64,000 nt of DNA from Paenibacillus_L residui (lineage in GTDB: Bacteria; Bacillota; Bacilli; Paenibacillales; NBRC-103111): positions 62,001-126,000 of the forward strand of contig NZ_JBHTIU010000008.1 in assembly GCF_042677205.1 (NCBI RefSeq), in the 5' to 3' direction. Shown piece by piece: positions 1 through 9,482 of this stretch (positions are counted from its first letter, which is position 1; each line of letters opens with the position of its first letter). Made by a program: the position numbers and the translations under genes. Below the pieces are notes generated by a model. The model saw only the letters and a list, made by a program, of their open reading frames with translations, was not told where the DNA came from and searched no databases.

Positions 1-516
1 CTGTGCTCAGAACTCCAATACGACCAGAATTTCATTTACAGAATAAACCTGAAAACGAATAAGGCCGAGAGGATCGTGAGCTCGGGAGTCAGATGGTTCA
101 AGATTAGCGATAACAAATTGTACTATGTAAAAGACGAGGATAACATGTTATATTCTTCTGCACTAGACGGGACGGGTGAAATGAAACTGTCCGACCATGC
201 CGTGTCATGGTTTGACAGCATCGCCGGCAAAGTATTTTATACAACCGAGAAGGATACGAACCGATTCGAGCTGTACCAGGCCGATCCGAACGGGAAAGAT
301 CCGCTTGTATGGAAAACGCCAATAGCCGGCGTGCAAGTGTTGAACGACCGGCTCATCTGCCATGTTGGCGAAAATGATGATTACGGCGTCGTACTGCTGG
401 ATGGTTCAGGTCAACTGGTGCTGAAAGTGGCGGATCCGATCTCTCGTGTGCTTACTTCGGATGAAGGGGTTTTACTTAAATCTGCTCGAGATTCCTCGGT
501 CAAATTCATTCGTTGA
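1..516 (+). CDS. DUF5050-like beta-propeller protein, 3' part
   Basis: The reading frame is open from the first base of the window to a TGA at 514-516, so this is the C-terminal part of a longer protein whose start lies upstream; the GTG at 76 is only an internal codon. The visible 171 residues contain repeated short blocks such as YRINLKTNKAERI and NKLYYVKDEDN, each with a hydrophobic-aromatic pair followed by a turn. That is the pattern of DUF5050/LRP-like beta-propeller repeats of Bacillales secreted or surface proteins. No catalytic motif is visible. It is probably an extracytoplasmic binding or scaffold domain. A strong terminator follows at once, so it ends its transcript. The family call is by pattern only. 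Confidence 0.6.
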   Translation: MCSELQYDQNFIYRINLKTNKAERIVSSGVRWFKISDNKLYYVKDEDNMLYSSALDGTGEMKLSDHAVSWFDSIAGKVFYTTEKDTNRFELYQADPNGKDPLVWKTPIAGVQVLNDRLICHVGENDDYGVVLLDGSGQLVLKVADPISRVLTSDEGVLLKSARDSSVKFIR

Positions 517-520
517 ACGA

Positions 521-566
521 AAAAACCGGACGAAAAGGCGCTCCTGCCTTTCCCGTCCGGTTTCTT
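521..566 (+). terminator. Rho-independent terminator
   Basis: The arms AAACCGGACG (523-532) and CGTCCGGTTT (554-563) pair fully, with an inner AAAGGC/GCCTTT stem, and the 3' side runs into T-rich sequence. It lies seven bases after the stop codon of the DUF5050-like gene. Confidence 0.85.
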
Positions 567-754
567 CCATATATGCTCTTCCCCGTATCCACTAGAAAAA
601 CGATTCGCGATTCCGAATCCTAAAAATGTACGTCCAAGTTGCGGCTTTCTTACGAATCGTAAAGAATCCCTCGAAAAATCTTTGCTTTCATTGTAACATA
701 GGCGAGAGGAATAGCCGCAAGGAAAGCCCTACGAAAGGAAAGAGGGGGAGGGGT

Positions 755-3700
755 ATGAGTAGAACGAAAATTGCAATATACCTCTTTATATTCGTCTTAA
801 TTCTAACCGGTATACGACTCGCCTGGTTACAAATACAGGGTTCATCGAGAGCCGTAGCAGTTTCCGGAGGTGTGCTGGATTTAAGCGAGTGGAACAAAGA
901 GCAAGCTCCGCTATTGCTACTGAACGGAGAATGGGTTTTTTATCCCAACGAACTGATCCATTCCAAAATGGAACCCATAACGGAACAAAAACTCGTACAA
1001 CTGCCGTCAAGCTGGGAAGATGAGCTTCCGGAAGGATTGGGTTATGCGACGTATCGGTTAAGGCTCATGTTAAACCCGGCGTACTCAGGTGCTTACAGCA
1101 TACGCGTCCCTTCCATTCCGTCATCGTCCGCATTGTACGTGAACGGAGAACGGATTGCCGGGTCCGGCAATCCTGCGGCACGAGAGGAAGATTTCATACC
1201 CGGCAACCTTCCGTATATAGGGACGTTTATCCCGGATCAAGGCATTGTCGATATCGTCATTCATGTAGCCAATTACGATAATCACGCTATTAACGGAATT
1301 ATGCAGCCGATCAAGTTTGGGACGGAAGAGGCGATTCGCAAGGCGTATTCGGTATCAGCAGGGCTTCAAGCTGCGATATTTCTGTTTCTGTTCATGCATG
1401 CCGCATATGCTGTCGCCCTATTCGCTATGGGAGCCCGTCATAAAGCGCTGCTTTCTTTCTCTATGCTGATGCTTAGCGCAATGCTGTCTATTATTACGGA
1501 TGATGACCGCATTTTGTTGGACTGGTTTGGAATTGGTTATCTTTGGGGGTGGAAGCTGTACTACCTATCGTTTCTCGGTGTATCTGTTTTCCTGTTGAAG
1601 TTTACCAATGATCTGCTGACATCCTTCGTGCGGCTTGCTCTCTTTACACGCTGGTACGGTATAATTTGTACGATTTATGCAGCTTGCGTCGTGATTTTGC
1701 CTCCCGACATATTGAGCTATACGGACCTGCTTCATACCTTGCTGACTCTGGTGCCTTTTGTCCTGGTGCCGCTATATGTTTATCGTGCAATACGGCAAGG
1801 CTATCAGGATATGATCTATATTTTGTTCGCAATGACGGCTTTCACCGCAAGTACCCTGTGGGGGGTTCTCAAGACAGCCGGTCTGGTCAGCAGCGACTAC
1901 TACCCTTTCGATTTGTTGGCCGGGTTTTCTTGTTTGGCCTTGTTTTGGTTCAAGGATTATTTTCGCCATTCTGAGAAAACGGCTAAGCTTACACGGCAAT
2001 TGCAGGCACAGGACAAACAGAAAGACGAATTTCTGGTCGCTACTTCCCATGAACTGAGAAATCCGCTGCACGGTATAATGAATATGGCACAAGCCGTTAT
2101 GGACAGCGGGGGAAGTATAGATAATGGGAGCAACCGGGCGCGAATGGAGCTGCTTCTTGCGGTTGGCAAGCGAATGTCCGTGCTGTTGGACGATCTGATG
2201 GATCTGAAGCGATTTAAGGAAGGACGCGTACGAATTTATCCGGCCAAACTCCATCTGTCCAATGTAACGGCAGGTGTATTGGATATGATTCGCTACCTCG
2301 CCGAAGGGAAGCCGATTGAGCTTAAGAGCGAAGTTTCGGCTTCGTTACCTCCCGTATATGCAGACGAGAATCGGCTCATCCAGATATTGTTCAATCTAAT
2401 TCACAATGCAGTCAAATTTACGAATGAAGGCATAATCCGAGTTCGTGCTTTCGACAAGGATGGAAAAGTACATATCGAAATATCCGATACTGGAATCGGG
2501 ATGGATGAGCAGACGGTAAGCCGCATTTTCCTGCCCTACGAACAAGGGCCTTCCGATGAGTCCAGTAAAGCGACGGGGTTAGGCTTGGGGCTGGCAATTA
2601 CAAAGCAGCTAGTCGAGCTGCATGGAGGTTCACTATCAGTAACATCGACGCCTGGTCAGGGGTCGGTATTCGTATTTACACTGCCGGTCGCTGACATCGA
2701 GAATGAGATTCCGGACAGCATGATCGAAGAAAATCCCGCCAGTTCCGTCGCCGCTTCGGCTGAAGCAGCCGCTGCCATGCCGGATTACAAGGGCAGCGAC
2801 AGGCCGCGTATCCTGGCTGTGGATGACGATCCCGTCAATTTGCGTGTCCTCCAAAGTGTTCTGCCGTCAGAAAGCTATGAACTCGCGACGGCAGTAAGTG
2901 GAGCCGAAGCGCTCTCCCTTCTGGAACAAGGAAATTGGGATTTACTGATCGCTGATGTCATGATGCCGGGCATGTCGGGATATGAATTGGCCCGGCGCGT
3001 CAGAGAACTTTTCTCGCTTACAGAGCTGCCGATTCTGCTGCTTACGGCACGCAGCCGTACCGAGGATATCGAAGCCGGCTTCCGCGCCGGGGCGAACGAC
3101 TACGTTACGAAACCGGTCGATTCGCTTGAATTGAAGTCGCGGGTTCGCGCTTTGACGGAGGTCGTCCGCGCCGCGCGCAACCAGGCACGTATGGAGGCTG
3201 CATGGCTGCAAGCACAGATCAGACCGCATTTTCTGTTTAATGCACTTAACTCTATTTCTGCATTAAGTGAAATCGACATCCGCCAAATGCAGGCTTTGCT
3301 CGAAAGCTTCGGACAATACTTGAGAACCAGCTTCGATTTTCAAAATACGGATCAGCTTGTCCCATTGCAAAAGGAGCTCGAACTCGTCCGTGCTTATTTA
3401 TATATTGAGAAGGTGCGCTTCGGGAGCCGTATTCACGTCGAATGGAATGTAGATGACAATCTGAAGCTATCGATTCCTCCGCTCACACTCCAGCCGCTGG
3501 TTGAAAATGCGGTTCGTCACGGAGTGCTTGCCCGCAAGCAAGGGGGGAGGATTGCGATTACCGTTGCTGACATGGGAACGCATGCTGTTGTGTCGGTACG
3601 GGACGACGGCGTCGGCATGGACGAGGACGTCATTCGGCAAGTGCTGCAGAAGAAAGACATGGATGGCAGGAGAAAAGGAATCGGACTCTACAACACCAAT

Positions 3701-3790
3701 TACCGGCTGAAGCAGCTTTATGGCGAAGGATTGCAAATTGTCAGCAATCCAGGCCAAGGAACGACCATCACCTTCTCCGTACATAAATAA
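755..3790 (+). CDS. hybrid sensor kinase with 7TM, REC and a second LytS-type kinase module
   Basis: Membrane sensor kinase of 1011 residues. The start is the ATG at 755, just behind AGAGGGGGAGGGG; an in-frame ATG at 626 has no such site. Order: N-terminal membrane anchor (about 6-25), extracellular jellyroll-like region of the 7TMR-DISM type, seven-helix membrane part (about 200-402), HisKA with H432 in SHELRNPLHG, HATPase_c, receiver with DDD near 688 and phospho-acceptor D734 in LIADVMMPG, then a His_kinase (LytS/YesM) module with H825 in QIRPHFLFNAL and a second HATPase. This gives two kinase cores on one chain with a receiver between. There is no DNA-binding response regulator next to it, so output must go to a partner elsewhere. 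It is flanked by unrelated genes and looks monocistronic. Confidence 0.9.
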   Translation: MSRTKIAIYLFIFVLILTGIRLAWLQIQGSSRAVAVSGGVLDLSEWNKEQAPLLLLNGEWVFYPNELIHSKMEPITEQKLVQLPSSWEDELPEGLGYATYRLRLMLNPAYSGAYSIRVPSIPSSSALYVNGERIAGSGNPAAREEDFIPGNLPYIGTFIPDQGIVDIVIHVANYDNHAINGIMQPIKFGTEEAIRKAYSVSAGLQAAIFLFLFMHAAYAVALFAMGARHKALLSFSMLMLSAMLSIITDDDRILLDWFGIGYLWGWKLYYLSFLGVSVFLLKFTNDLLTSFVRLALFTRWYGIICTIYAACVVILPPDILSYTDLLHTLLTLVPFVLVPLYVYRAIRQGYQDMIYILFAMTAFTASTLWGVLKTAGLVSSDYYPFDLLAGFSCLALFWFKDYFRHSEKTAKLTRQLQAQDKQKDEFLVATSHELRNPLHGIMNMAQAVMDSGGSIDNGSNRARMELLLAVGKRMSVLLDDLMDLKRFKEGRVRIYPAKLHLSNVTAGVLDMIRYLAEGKPIELKSEVSASLPPVYADENRLIQILFNLIHNAVKFTNEGIIRVRAFDKDGKVHIEISDTGIGMDEQTVSRIFLPYEQGPSDESSKATGLGLGLAITKQLVELHGGSLSVTSTPGQGSVFVFTLPVADIENEIPDSMIEENPASSVAASAEAAAAMPDYKGSDRPRILAVDDDPVNLRVLQSVLPSESYELATAVSGAEALSLLEQGNWDLLIADVMMPGMSGYELARRVRELFSLTELPILLLTARSRTEDIEAGFRAGANDYVTKPVDSLELKSRVRALTEVVRAARNQARMEAAWLQAQIRPHFLFNALNSISALSEIDIRQMQALLESFGQYLRTSFDFQNTDQLVPLQKELELVRAYLYIEKVRFGSRIHVEWNVDDNLKLSIPPLTLQPLVENAVRHGVLARKQGGRIAITVADMGTHAVVSVRDDGVGMDEDVIRQVLQKKDMDGRRKGIGLYNTNYRLKQLYGEGLQIVSNPGQGTTITFSVHK

Positions 3791-3821
3791 AAATGTATTA
3801 TCACAGCAATTTCTACATTTT
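3790..3821. terminator. Possible bidirectional stem-loop between convergent genes
   Basis: AAAATGTA (3790-3797) and TACATTTT (3814-3821) pair perfectly across 16 bases, between the kinase stop and the 3' end of the convergent monooxygenase gene. The stem is AT-rich and there is no separate T-run, so terminator function is uncertain. Confidence 0.3.
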
Positions 3822-5327
3822 AGAGATGGAAACCACATGCTGATCCGGCCGGACTAGTGCAAATACGAAATCGTTGGATAGTTTACGGTAAGAAGAGTTT
3901 ACGTTCGGATGAACAAGCTTCCTGCCGGCCGGGAAGCTGAACTCTTTCATTATGTTTTCGAACAGCCTCTGCTCTTGTTCAGGGTGATGCTTTCCAATGG
4001 AGATAAGCGTATGGGAGCGATCCATGCCGGAAAGAGGGTGGGGGCCCTTATCCGCTGCGATGTAAGGAACCCTTTTGCCCAACTGCCATGGGCCATAGGA
4101 GCTTAAGGAAAGAACTCCACTCGGAACATATTGATCGGAAGCCCCCGAAACGGGCAATGCTTGGCTTAATAATGCCTCCTTCTCCAGCGCGGATCTTCCG
4201 AATGAAGAAATGCGGCCAAAGTTCCTTAAGACGAATGCCCGTCCTGCTGCCAGAAGCGGATGGGTTATCGCCATGTTTCTAAAAATCATCGCATTGTTGT
4301 TTTGGATTTCATTCGCTCCCTCTCTTTGTTCTTTGGAATAATCTTCAAGCAATTTATCGGAATCGGGATGATTCTGCATAGCCAGCGCCAGCCTCCAAGC
4401 CAGTCTCCAGGCTCCGAGCACTCCGACCATCATCCCCGCACCGGCCGAAGGGCCCATGGCATGTGCCGCATCTCCCGCCAACAGCCATCTTCCTTTTCGA
4501 TAATGATCGCTCTGCCCTTGCCCCAATCGGAACGCGCTTGCCCAAAGCAGACGTTTGACTTTGGCATCCGGCAATTTTTCCTTTAATAATCGATGGATAA
4601 ATTCCGGGCTTGTAGCTTCGCTTCTGCTTTCTTCTTTATTGATTCGGTAAATGAGTCTCCAGCGGCCGGGAGCAAAGTAGAAGAACCCATAGGGACGTTG
4701 GGGATCCAATACAATATTTGAGATGTCCTGCGAAAGCCCGCATTTCAATTCAAAATCTGCAACGGCCGAATCCATGCCGTAATCCCTCCATGTTTTTCCG
4801 ATGTTCAGTTTCTCCCGAATGAGCGACTTGGCCCCGTCACATCCAACCCCCCATGGGGATTCCAGCTCGTAAATCCGATCATGACATTGAACTTTGACCG
4901 TTATGGCGTGCTCCGTTTGCCCGATATCGATTACTTTATGCCCTCTGTTAATTTCAACATAACCCGTGGACCGTGCCGCTTCTTCCAAAATCATTTCCGT
5001 ATCATGCTGCGGCAACTGCAGGGAGAAAGGGTAGGGGGACGCTATGCCTTCGAAAGACCAGCTAAGCAATTTTCCACGGCGGCTTTCAAACTGATGACAA
5101 GTGCGAAGAACCCCTTTCTTATAAAAAGGGTGATAAATCCCCAGCCATTCCAACAATTCCAGTCCTCTCGGCATCCATGTGATCGCTCTGGATTCGTCCG
5201 GCGAAGTAGCCTTGTCCCGAGCTTCCAGAACGATAGAAGGAATCCCGTAACGAGACAGGGCAATGGATAATGTCAGTCCGACCGGTCCTCCGCCTATGAT
5301 GATCACTTTGTTTATTGAAGCATTCAT
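3813..5327 (-). CDS. FAD-dependent aromatic-type monooxygenase
   Basis: Flavoprotein of 504 residues in the PheA/TfdB class A monooxygenase family, which use NAD(P)H and O2 to hydroxylate phenolic or polyketide-like substrates. Visible motifs are the FAD Rossmann fingerprint GGGPVG (residues 12-17), the DG motif GVGCDG (160-165) and the GD motif LLAGDAAHAMGP (282-293) that closes the FAD site. The ATG at 5327 is preferred: GAAGGGTG lies at good spacing, and the GTG at 5336 lies inside that site. It is transcribed alone, divergently from the AraC-GH39 gene, behind a near-consensus promoter that overlaps palindromes. No partner enzyme or regulator lies nearby, so the substrate (antibiotic such as rifampicin or tetracycline type, or aromatic) cannot be read from context. 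Confidence 0.85.
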   Translation of the reverse strand: MNASINKVIIIGGGPVGLTLSIALSRYGIPSIVLEARDKATSPDESRAITWMPRGLELLEWLGIYHPFYKKGVLRTCHQFESRRGKLLSWSFEGIASPYPFSLQLPQHDTEMILEEAARSTGYVEINRGHKVIDIGQTEHAITVKVQCHDRIYELESPWGVGCDGAKSLIREKLNIGKTWRDYGMDSAVADFELKCGLSQDISNIVLDPQRPYGFFYFAPGRWRLIYRINKEESRSEATSPEFIHRLLKEKLPDAKVKRLLWASAFRLGQGQSDHYRKGRWLLAGDAAHAMGPSAGAGMMVGVLGAWRLAWRLALAMQNHPDSDKLLEDYSKEQREGANEIQNNNAMIFRNMAITHPLLAAGRAFVLRNFGRISSFGRSALEKEALLSQALPVSGASDQYVPSGVLSLSSYGPWQLGKRVPYIAADKGPHPLSGMDRSHTLISIGKHHPEQEQRLFENIMKEFSFPAGRKLVHPNVNSSYRKLSNDFVFALVRPDQHVVSISKM

Positions 5328-5352
5328 TCTGTTCACCCTTCATTTATTTATT

Positions 5353-5398
5353 AAGTACTTACTAAGTGAAATTTATCAGGGAATGTTCGAGTTGTCAA
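5353..5398 (-). promoter_or_regulatory. Promoter of the monooxygenase gene with palindromic operator
   Basis: On the minus strand TTGACA (5393-5398) and TAAATT (5370-5375) are 17 bases apart, a near-perfect sigma-A promoter. Just downstream, over the likely +1, are the overlapping palindromes ACTTACTAAGT (5357-5367) and AAGTACTT (5353-5360). This placement fits a repressor of the TetR or MarR type, but no such gene is in the neighbourhood. Confidence 0.65.
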
Positions 5399-5504
5399 AT
5401 CCGCCTTATAGGGTTGACTGTTTTCCAATCGGTCTTATGGTTACAATGAGAATATCAGACTGCTCTATAAAGTTTCGCAGAAGGGGGAGACGATCATTCG
5501 TTAT

Positions 5505-7988
5505 TTGTACGAATTTATCAAGCATCCCGACGATTTGCCCGTCAAGCTGTTCGTCAACAGCGTCAATCATGTCCGCTTCCATTGGCATAAAGAAGTCGAA
5601 ATGATCTATGTGCTTCAGGGCTCGGTTCTGGTCTACGTCGATCAGCGCCAATTCATTCTGCATCAGGACGATATCATCGTAATTAACAGCATGTCGGTTC
5701 ATCAGATCGAGCGAACGCAGGAGGATAATGTGCTGTTGACCTGGCAGTTTAATCCGGAATGGCTGGGCGGAGATGCTCTGATCGAATGCAATTCCACGGT
5801 TCAGAGCGAACGCAACCGCTCGAAGTATGACAGAATTCGCCGCGATCTGGCCCGAATCGTGCAAGAAATGAATAAGAAAGCGCCGGGCTATCGCAGTTAC
5901 GCAATCGGCCGCATGCAATTGCTCTGCGGTCACCTCGTTCGTTATTTCTCGATCGGAACAATAGAGACCAGCCCGACGGCTTCCGACGATTACAAACGGC
6001 TGAACCGCATCCTGCAATATGTTGATCGAAACTACAGCCAGAAGATTACGCTGCAGACCATTGCGGATCAGGAGCATCTGAGCCTGCATTATTTCTCCCA
6101 TTTTTTCAGCGATAAGATCGGCATACCGTTTCAGAAATATTTGACGCTTGTCCGGCTGGAGAAGGCGCAGGAGCAGCTGATCAACAGCACGAACAGCATT
6201 ACGCAAATCGCGCTGGATTGCGGTTTCGCCAATGTGAAATTGTTCAACAAATATTTCAAGGAAAAATACGGCTGCACGCCGGGGGCGTTCCGGGAGGCCG
6301 CAGCCAAATCCAAGCTACCGGAGACCGCGCGGAAGCCGCAGACGTACGAGGAATCGGAGAACGGCGATTACTATGAAACGGACACGATTCAGGCGATGGA
6401 ATCGCTGTATCGATATCTGGACAGTCATGACGGCGGCGAAGCCTCTCGCGGTTCGCTGCAGGATGCGGCTGTGACTGTGGCAGAAGTGTCGCTGCATGCC
6501 GATGCGCGGGGGACAACGTACGAGAAGCACTGGAACCGGATGACTGCAGCGGGCCGGGCGGTCGAGGGGCTGCGTGAGGATTGGCGCCGGCAGTTCGCGG
6601 ATATGCAGCGCAGGTTTCCGTTTCGGCATATCCGGTTTCATGGCATTTTCAACGACGAAATGATGGTCTACAACGAAACGCCTGACGGAAAGCCGGTGTA
6701 CAATTGGTCGTATGTGGACAAGCTGTATGATTTTCTGCTGAAGCATGGCGCCAAACCATATGTCGAACTGGGGTTTATGCCTTCCTTGCTGCGAAGATCC
6801 GGCGAGACGATCTTCTGGTGGAAAGGGAATATCGCTCCGCCGGCCGATCAAGCCAAATGGGATGCGCTGGTCCGCGAATTCGTGCGCCACTGCCTTAACC
6901 GCTACGGAGCGGAAGAAGTGCGGCAGTGGTATTTCGAAGTCTGGAACGAGCCGAATTTGCCGGGCGTATGTTGGGCGGGGTCGAAGGAAGAGTATTTTGC
7001 CTTCTATGAATCGACGGCGCGTGCGATCAAGTCGGTGTCTGCGGAATTGAAGGTCGGCGGGCCGGCCCTCGGTTATGGCTCGCTCTGGAACGACCGATGG
7101 ACGGAACAGTTCCTGGCTTATTGCAGAGATCGCGATGTGCCGCTTGATTTCTTCTCGTTCCATGTCTATTCCGATTATCCGTACCGCAAGGGGGAAGCGA
7201 ATCCGCTCACGACAATGATGCCCCCCTCTTTTTATATGGACAACATCAGAAGTGTGAAACAGAAGCTGGAAGCGGAAGGCCGGTCGCATCTTGAGCTTCA
7301 TATAACGGAATGGAATTTCTCTATGTACGACCGCAACCTGGTCCACGATACGATGTTTATGGCGCCGTTCGTCATTTATCATGCCTTGACGACCTTGGGC
7401 AGCATCCACGCGCTGGCGTTCTGGACTTTTACGGATGTGTTCGAGGAAAGTCCGGTGCCGCCTGCGCATTTTTACGGCGGGTTCGGACTGGTCAATCGCG
7501 ACGGGCTGCGGAAGCCGGGCTATTACGCTTTTCAACTGCTTCATCAGTTGGGAGACCGGATCGTGGCGCAGGGAGATGGATATATCGCAACGACAAGCGA
7601 TGACGGCCGCCTGCGGATATTGCTGTACCATTATGTCCATGTGGATCATCTGTATACCAGCGGAGACTGGTCGGGCTTATCGGAGACGAACCGGTATTCC
7701 GTATTTGAAGAGAGAGGGGATAAAGCCTTTCGCATCACAATCGAAGGACTGGCCGGCCGTTATAAATTGACGAGCTACACGCTTGATCGGGAGCATGGTT
7801 CTGTGTTCGATGAATGGGTTCGGCTCGGGGCGCCGGCAGCGATGACCGAAGAGGAGATCGAATATCTCCGCGGGAGAAGCGGTCCGGAAATGACAACGGA
7901 ATGGATAGACGGACAGGAGCTTTGGCAGAAGGAGCTGGTTTTGCCTCCCCACGGCGTTCTGCTGCTGGCATTCGACAGGCAATATTGA
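5505..7988 (+). CDS. AraC-type regulator fused to GH39 glycosidase
   Basis: Single 827-residue chain. Residues about 10-120 form a cupin-like AraC sensor domain; about 165-265 carry the two AraC helix-turn-helix motifs (ITLQTIADQEHLS and ITQIALDCGFAN). From about 330 to 770 there is a glycoside hydrolase of family 39 (beta-xylosidase/alpha-iduronidase clan A) with acid/base E482 in EVWNEPN and nucleophile E602 in HITEWN. Both halves look intact and there is no signal peptide, so it is cytoplasmic. The start shown is a TTG; an ATT at 5496 sits at better spacing from AAGGGGGAG, so the exact start is open. It ends at a strong terminator and precedes a PTS permease and a GH3 enzyme. The enzyme domain may sense or destroy the inducing sugar. 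Confidence 0.9.
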   Translation: MYEFIKHPDDLPVKLFVNSVNHVRFHWHKEVEMIYVLQGSVLVYVDQRQFILHQDDIIVINSMSVHQIERTQEDNVLLTWQFNPEWLGGDALIECNSTVQSERNRSKYDRIRRDLARIVQEMNKKAPGYRSYAIGRMQLLCGHLVRYFSIGTIETSPTASDDYKRLNRILQYVDRNYSQKITLQTIADQEHLSLHYFSHFFSDKIGIPFQKYLTLVRLEKAQEQLINSTNSITQIALDCGFANVKLFNKYFKEKYGCTPGAFREAAAKSKLPETARKPQTYEESENGDYYETDTIQAMESLYRYLDSHDGGEASRGSLQDAAVTVAEVSLHADARGTTYEKHWNRMTAAGRAVEGLREDWRRQFADMQRRFPFRHIRFHGIFNDEMMVYNETPDGKPVYNWSYVDKLYDFLLKHGAKPYVELGFMPSLLRRSGETIFWWKGNIAPPADQAKWDALVREFVRHCLNRYGAEEVRQWYFEVWNEPNLPGVCWAGSKEEYFAFYESTARAIKSVSAELKVGGPALGYGSLWNDRWTEQFLAYCRDRDVPLDFFSFHVYSDYPYRKGEANPLTTMMPPSFYMDNIRSVKQKLEAEGRSHLELHITEWNFSMYDRNLVHDTMFMAPFVIYHALTTLGSIHALAFWTFTDVFEESPVPPAHFYGGFGLVNRDGLRKPGYYAFQLLHQLGDRIVAQGDGYIATTSDDGRLRILLYHYVHVDHLYTSGDWSGLSETNRYSVFEERGDKAFRITIEGLAGRYKLTSYTLDREHGSVFDEWVRLGAPAAMTEEEIEYLRGRSGPEMTTEWIDGQELWQKELVLPPHGVLLLAFDRQY

Positions 7989-8022
7989 ACATAACGCGGT
8001 GCCGGCAGGCACCCCGGATACT

Positions 8023-8047
8023 ACCCCCGGATTCGGGGGTTTTTTCT
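8023..8047 (+). terminator. Rho-independent terminator
   Basis: ACCCCCG (8023-8029), a four-base loop and CGGGGGT (8034-8040) followed by a run of Ts, directly after the AraC-GH39 gene. Confidence 0.9.
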
Positions 8048-8137
8048 TGCTGTATTAGTCCCATATGCAGGCAATAAGCGGACCGTTGAACAGAAACGGA
8101 GAACAAAAAATGCCCCCCAAGAAGGCAAATAAGGACG

Positions 8138-8151
8138 CGAAAGCGTTCCCA
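8138..8151 (+). promoter_or_regulatory. Candidate cre (CcpA) site
   Basis: CGAAAGCGTTCCCA matches the 14-base cre consensus TGWAANCGNTNWCA at 12 positions. It lies about 57 bases before the EIIC start. A TATACT at 8160-8165 may be the -10 box, though its -35 is poor. It implies glucose repression of the EIIC-GH3 pair. Confidence 0.5.
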
Positions 8152-8207
8152 AGGAGGGGTATACTAACGGTAAGTTTTACAGATCATAGTTGCAAAGGGG
8201 GATGCTT

Positions 8208-9455
8208 ATGGATCGTTTTATGAAATGGATGACGGAGAAGTTCGCTCCGCGCCTGGAGGCATTTACGAAGAACGTCTGGGTCGATTCGATCCAGGAAGCG
8301 ATAATGGTTACCTTGCCGATGATTTTCATCGGTTCGCTGATTACCCTGATCTCGATCGTTAAAGATTTTGTTCCGGCCATGCCGGATTTGACTCCGATCA
8401 CGACATTCAGCTTCGGCCTATTGGGCATGTTTATCGCTTTTCTGACGCCGTATACGGTCATGCACAAAAAAGGAAGAGAGAAAGTGAAGCTGATTGCCGG
8501 AGCGACGGGGCTATCGTTATTCCTGATGCTGCTCAAGCCCGACATTAATGAGGACGGGACGATTCAATTTGTTCTGGAGCGCTTCGGCCCTTCCGGGATG
8601 ATCACTGCGCTGCTTGTAGGTGTCGTCGTAGCCGTCATGATGAATATGTTCAACAACTTCTCGCTGTTCAAGAAAGACACGAAATTACCGGAATTTATCG
8701 TTGATTGGTTTGATTTTCTGGTGCCGATCGCCATCGTTCTGACGGGCGGGTGGCTGCTTGTATACCAATTGCATTTTGACATTTTTGCGTTGATAGTAAG
8801 TGCGTTCGAGCCGATTCAAGCGGTCGGTCAAAGTCTTCTCGGTATCATTCTGTTCAATTTCCTCGGCGTAGTGCTCTTTTCTTTCGGGGTCAGTCCGTGG
8901 GTGATGACGCCGATCTGGTATGCCATCTGGATACCGGCTATCGAGCAGAACGCATCGCTTGTAGCACAGGGCTTGGAACCGGTCAACATCAATACATTCG
9001 AAACCTTCTTCTCCGGCTGGATCGGCGTAGGGGGACTCGGAGCAACACTTCCGCTTGTCGTCTGGTTTTTGTTCGCGAAATCGACGAAATTGAAATCGAT
9101 AGGCAAGGCGACGATCGTTCCGTCTTTGTTCAACATCAACGAACCGGTCATTTACGGAGCGCCGGTTGTTTTTAACCCGATTCTGATGATTCCGATGTGG
9201 ATCATCGGGCTGGTGACGCCGATCATCGTTTATTTCGCGCTTGATCTCGGTCTCGTGCCTATTCCGAGCCAGGTATTCCAGTTGTGGTATACCCCGATGG
9301 GGCTGTCGACGTACATGATGGCGGGCATTCGAGGCGTTATCTTGCTGGCTATTATCCTGCTTCTGGTATTCGCTATCTGGTTTCCGTTCTTCAAATTGTA
9401 TGATGCGCAAGAATTGAAGAAAGAGCGGGATGAGGCGAAACAACAGCAAAGCTAG
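8208..9455 (+). CDS. PTS lactose/cellobiose-type EIIC permease
   Basis: Polytopic membrane protein of 415 residues from the EIIC family of the lactose/N,N'-diacetylchitobiose/cellobiose PTS. The signature FNINEPVIYGAPVVFNP near the last third binds the sugar in this family, and about ten hydrophobic segments are visible. The start is the ATG at 8208, six bases after AAGGGGG; the TTG at 8190 and ATG at 8202 are less well placed. No EIIA or EIIB gene lies nearby, so phosphoryl transfer would have to come from domains encoded elsewhere. It is followed after 27 bases by a GH3 glucosidase gene, almost certainly in the same transcript. The substrate is likely an oligomeric beta-glucoside. Confidence 0.88.
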   Translation: MDRFMKWMTEKFAPRLEAFTKNVWVDSIQEAIMVTLPMIFIGSLITLISIVKDFVPAMPDLTPITTFSFGLLGMFIAFLTPYTVMHKKGREKVKLIAGATGLSLFLMLLKPDINEDGTIQFVLERFGPSGMITALLVGVVVAVMMNMFNNFSLFKKDTKLPEFIVDWFDFLVPIAIVLTGGWLLVYQLHFDIFALIVSAFEPIQAVGQSLLGIILFNFLGVVLFSFGVSPWVMTPIWYAIWIPAIEQNASLVAQGLEPVNINTFETFFSGWIGVGGLGATLPLVVWFLFAKSTKLKSIGKATIVPSLFNINEPVIYGAPVVFNPILMIPMWIIGLVTPIIVYFALDLGLVPIPSQVFQLWYTPMGLSTYMMAGIRGVILLAIILLLVFAIWFPFFKLYDAQELKKERDEAKQQQS

Positions 9456-9482
9456 AAAAAGAAAGGGATTGGAGAGATAAAG

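Noticed and set aside
6315..7649. 444-codon minus-strand frame
   Set aside because: Lies wholly antisense to the GH39 fusion gene, has no ribosome site and a composition typical of a shadow frame.
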